Positions 12,280 through 13,480 of a stretch of DNA of 13,480 nt are shown one piece after another. The notes under the pieces are model-generated. The model was not told where the DNA came from and did no database searches. It worked only from the letters and a program-made list of their open reading frames with translations. Position 1 is the stretch's first letter; each line of letters starts with the position of its first letter. Position numbers and translations under genes: made by a program. This stretch comes from Methylophilaceae bacterium (GTDB taxonomy: Bacteria > Pseudomonadota > Gammaproteobacteria > Burkholderiales > Methylophilaceae), in assembly GCA_006844635.1 (NCBI GenBank), contig SPJO01000036.1, forward strand, positions 1-13,480, in the 5' to 3' direction.

Positions 12280-13480
12280 TTATTGGAATTTAAACGGGTG
12301 GTTCGCTTTCATCCAAGTTGACACTTCTTCCTCGGGCATTGGTTTTGCAATGCCATAGCCTTGTGCATAATCACAGCCAAGGCTTTTTAATTTAGTCAAT
12401 TGTTCGTTCGTCTCAGCACCTTCAGCAATCACCGCACGCTTGAATTGTTTACTCAGTGTGATGACACCGCTAACCACAGCTAAATCTTCGCTATCGGTTA
12501 AGATATCTCTAGTAAATGAGCGGTCAATTTTAATCACGTCAAAGGGTAACTTGCGTAAATAAATCAGTGATGAGTAACCAATGCCAAAATCATCCAGCGA
12601 GAAAGTGACACCAAATGTTTTACAGGCCTTCATGGTTTCAGTCACTTTGTCAATATCGTTGATGGCTGCACTTTCTGTGATTTCAAGATTGAGCTTATCG
12701 CCAGCTACATTAGGGTGATCAGTGAGGGCGTGAGCAAAGAAGTTAATGAAGTTAGTGTCGGTTATGTGATACGCCGCGATATTAATGCCGACATAAAAGT
12801 CGAAGCCTTCTACTTGCCACCGTTCAATGTTCTCGAATGTTTTTAATGTGATCCATTCACCAATCTCATTAATTAAATGGGTATGTTCGATAATGGGTAA
12901 AAAATCATCAGGCATGAGCAAACCACGTGTTGGGTGTTGCCATCGAATGAGTGCCTCCATACCAATCACATCCCCAGTCTTTAGGTTGATTTGTGGTTGG
13001 TAATACACCTTAAACTGGTCTTCTTTTAGAGCAATAAGAACATCTTGCTTAATTTCTTGCTCGCTTTGTGAAATTCTCGCTAGTTGTAAGTCAAATAAAT
13101 GATGTTGCTTCCCACCTTGGGTCTTAGCATGGTACATGGCGTGGTCAGCATGGCGTAGCAAGGTGTCGGGTGGATTGTTGTCATTGGGGTAAAGAGTAAA
13201 GCCGATGCTGGCAGAAATGAAAAAGATATGATCCGCAATATAGAACGGCTGCTCAATGGAGGCTAGTATCCTATCTAGTGCGCCAGCGTATTCACTTTCG
13301 GTAGATAGGCCACTGAGTAATAGTGCAAATTCGTCGCCACCTAATCTAGCAACCACATCGTTATTACGAGAGTTGTCTTGTAACCGTTCTGCTAACGAAA
13401 CGAGTAGTTGGTCACCAATTTCATGGCCGTGCATATCGTTAATCGGTTTAAAGTTATCTAAATCCACATAACAAATTGCA
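12280..13480 (-). CDS. GGDEF-EAL cyclic-di-GMP protein (N-terminal part outside window)
   Basis: Makes and/or breaks down c-di-GMP. The frame stays open to the right edge (…ICYVDLDNFKPIND), so the apparent GTG start at 13467 is internal and any N-terminal sensor or membrane domain lies outside. Residues are numbered from 13467. The GGDEF domain (to about 125) has GGDEF at 43-47 and a product-inhibition I-site RNND at 34-37, exactly five residues before it. The EAL domain (about 135-385) keeps the catalytic set: E171 (EAL), N229, E262, D292-D293, K313, E349 and Q369. Both domains therefore look active, unlike many tandem proteins with one degenerate half. The lineage-variable end reads QGYGIAKPMP. 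It precedes aat by 32 bp. What signal it senses cannot be seen. Confidence 0.95.
   Translation of the reverse strand, partial: AICYVDLDNFKPINDMHGHEIGDQLLVSLAERLQDNSRNNDVVARLGGDEFALLLSGLSTESEYAGALDRILASIEQPFYIADHIFFISASIGFTLYPNDNNPPDTLLRHADHAMYHAKTQGGKQHHLFDLQLARISQSEQEIKQDVLIALKEDQFKVYYQPQINLKTGDVIGMEALIRWQHPTRGLLMPDDFLPIIEHTHLINEIGEWITLKTFENIERWQVEGFDFYVGINIAAYHITDTNFINFFAHALTDHPNVAGDKLNLEITESAAINDIDKVTETMKACKTFGVTFSLDDFGIGYSSLIYLRKLPFDVIKIDRSFTRDILTDSEDLAVVSGVITLSKQFKRAVIAEGAETNEQLTKLKSLGCDYAQGYGIAKPMPEEEVSTWMKANHPFKFQ

Overview
The window reads as chromosomal DNA of a Gram-negative proteobacterium, most likely a betaproteobacterium. The grounds are the run tyrA-aroA-cmk-rpsA-ihfB-lapB-pyrF, the aat-bpt pair, and protein sequences that align with proteobacterial families from memory. 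The moderate AT-richness by eye would fit a Methylophilaceae-like lineage, but that is a guess. Almost everything is core housekeeping. I see no phage, insertion sequence, CRISPR array, tRNA or rRNA.

Left end (1-2645): the C-terminal part of metG runs off the left edge on the + strand. It converges on a minus-strand operon lapB-pyrF-comEA. LapB controls lipopolysaccharide synthesis, PyrF makes UMP, and ComEA is a small exported DNA-binding helix-hairpin-helix protein. A hairpin that could hide the comEA ribosome-binding site lies between pyrF and comEA.

Centre (2647-8801, all minus strand): tyrA, aroA and cmk are packed 2-4 bases apart and supply tyrosine/chorismate and CMP-kinase functions. 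After them rpsA has its own sigma70-type promoter and a structured leader, then comes ihfB with a strong intrinsic terminator, then lapB. Two things are odd: ribosomal protein S1 has five S1 domains rather than six, and the usual lapA gene between ihfB and lapB is absent.

Accessory-looking module (8838-10771): a GbsR/MarR-type regulator and a DCC (DUF393) thiol-disulfide-like protein are transcribed leftward, and an atypical SDR/NDUFA9-like protein is transcribed rightward. They share an 87-bp intergenic region with two interlocking divergent promoters, a perfect 8-4-8 palindrome and a TGACATAT direct repeat. This looks like a self-regulated divergon and is the best candidate here for an under-described unit.

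Right end (10783-13480, minus strand): a GGDEF-EAL c-di-GMP protein (cut by the right edge) is followed by aat and bpt, the two leucyl-transferases of the bacterial N-degron pathway, which mark proteins for ClpS/ClpAP. The three genes are close enough to be cotranscribed.

All assignments come from reading motifs and recalled family sequences; no database search was run.
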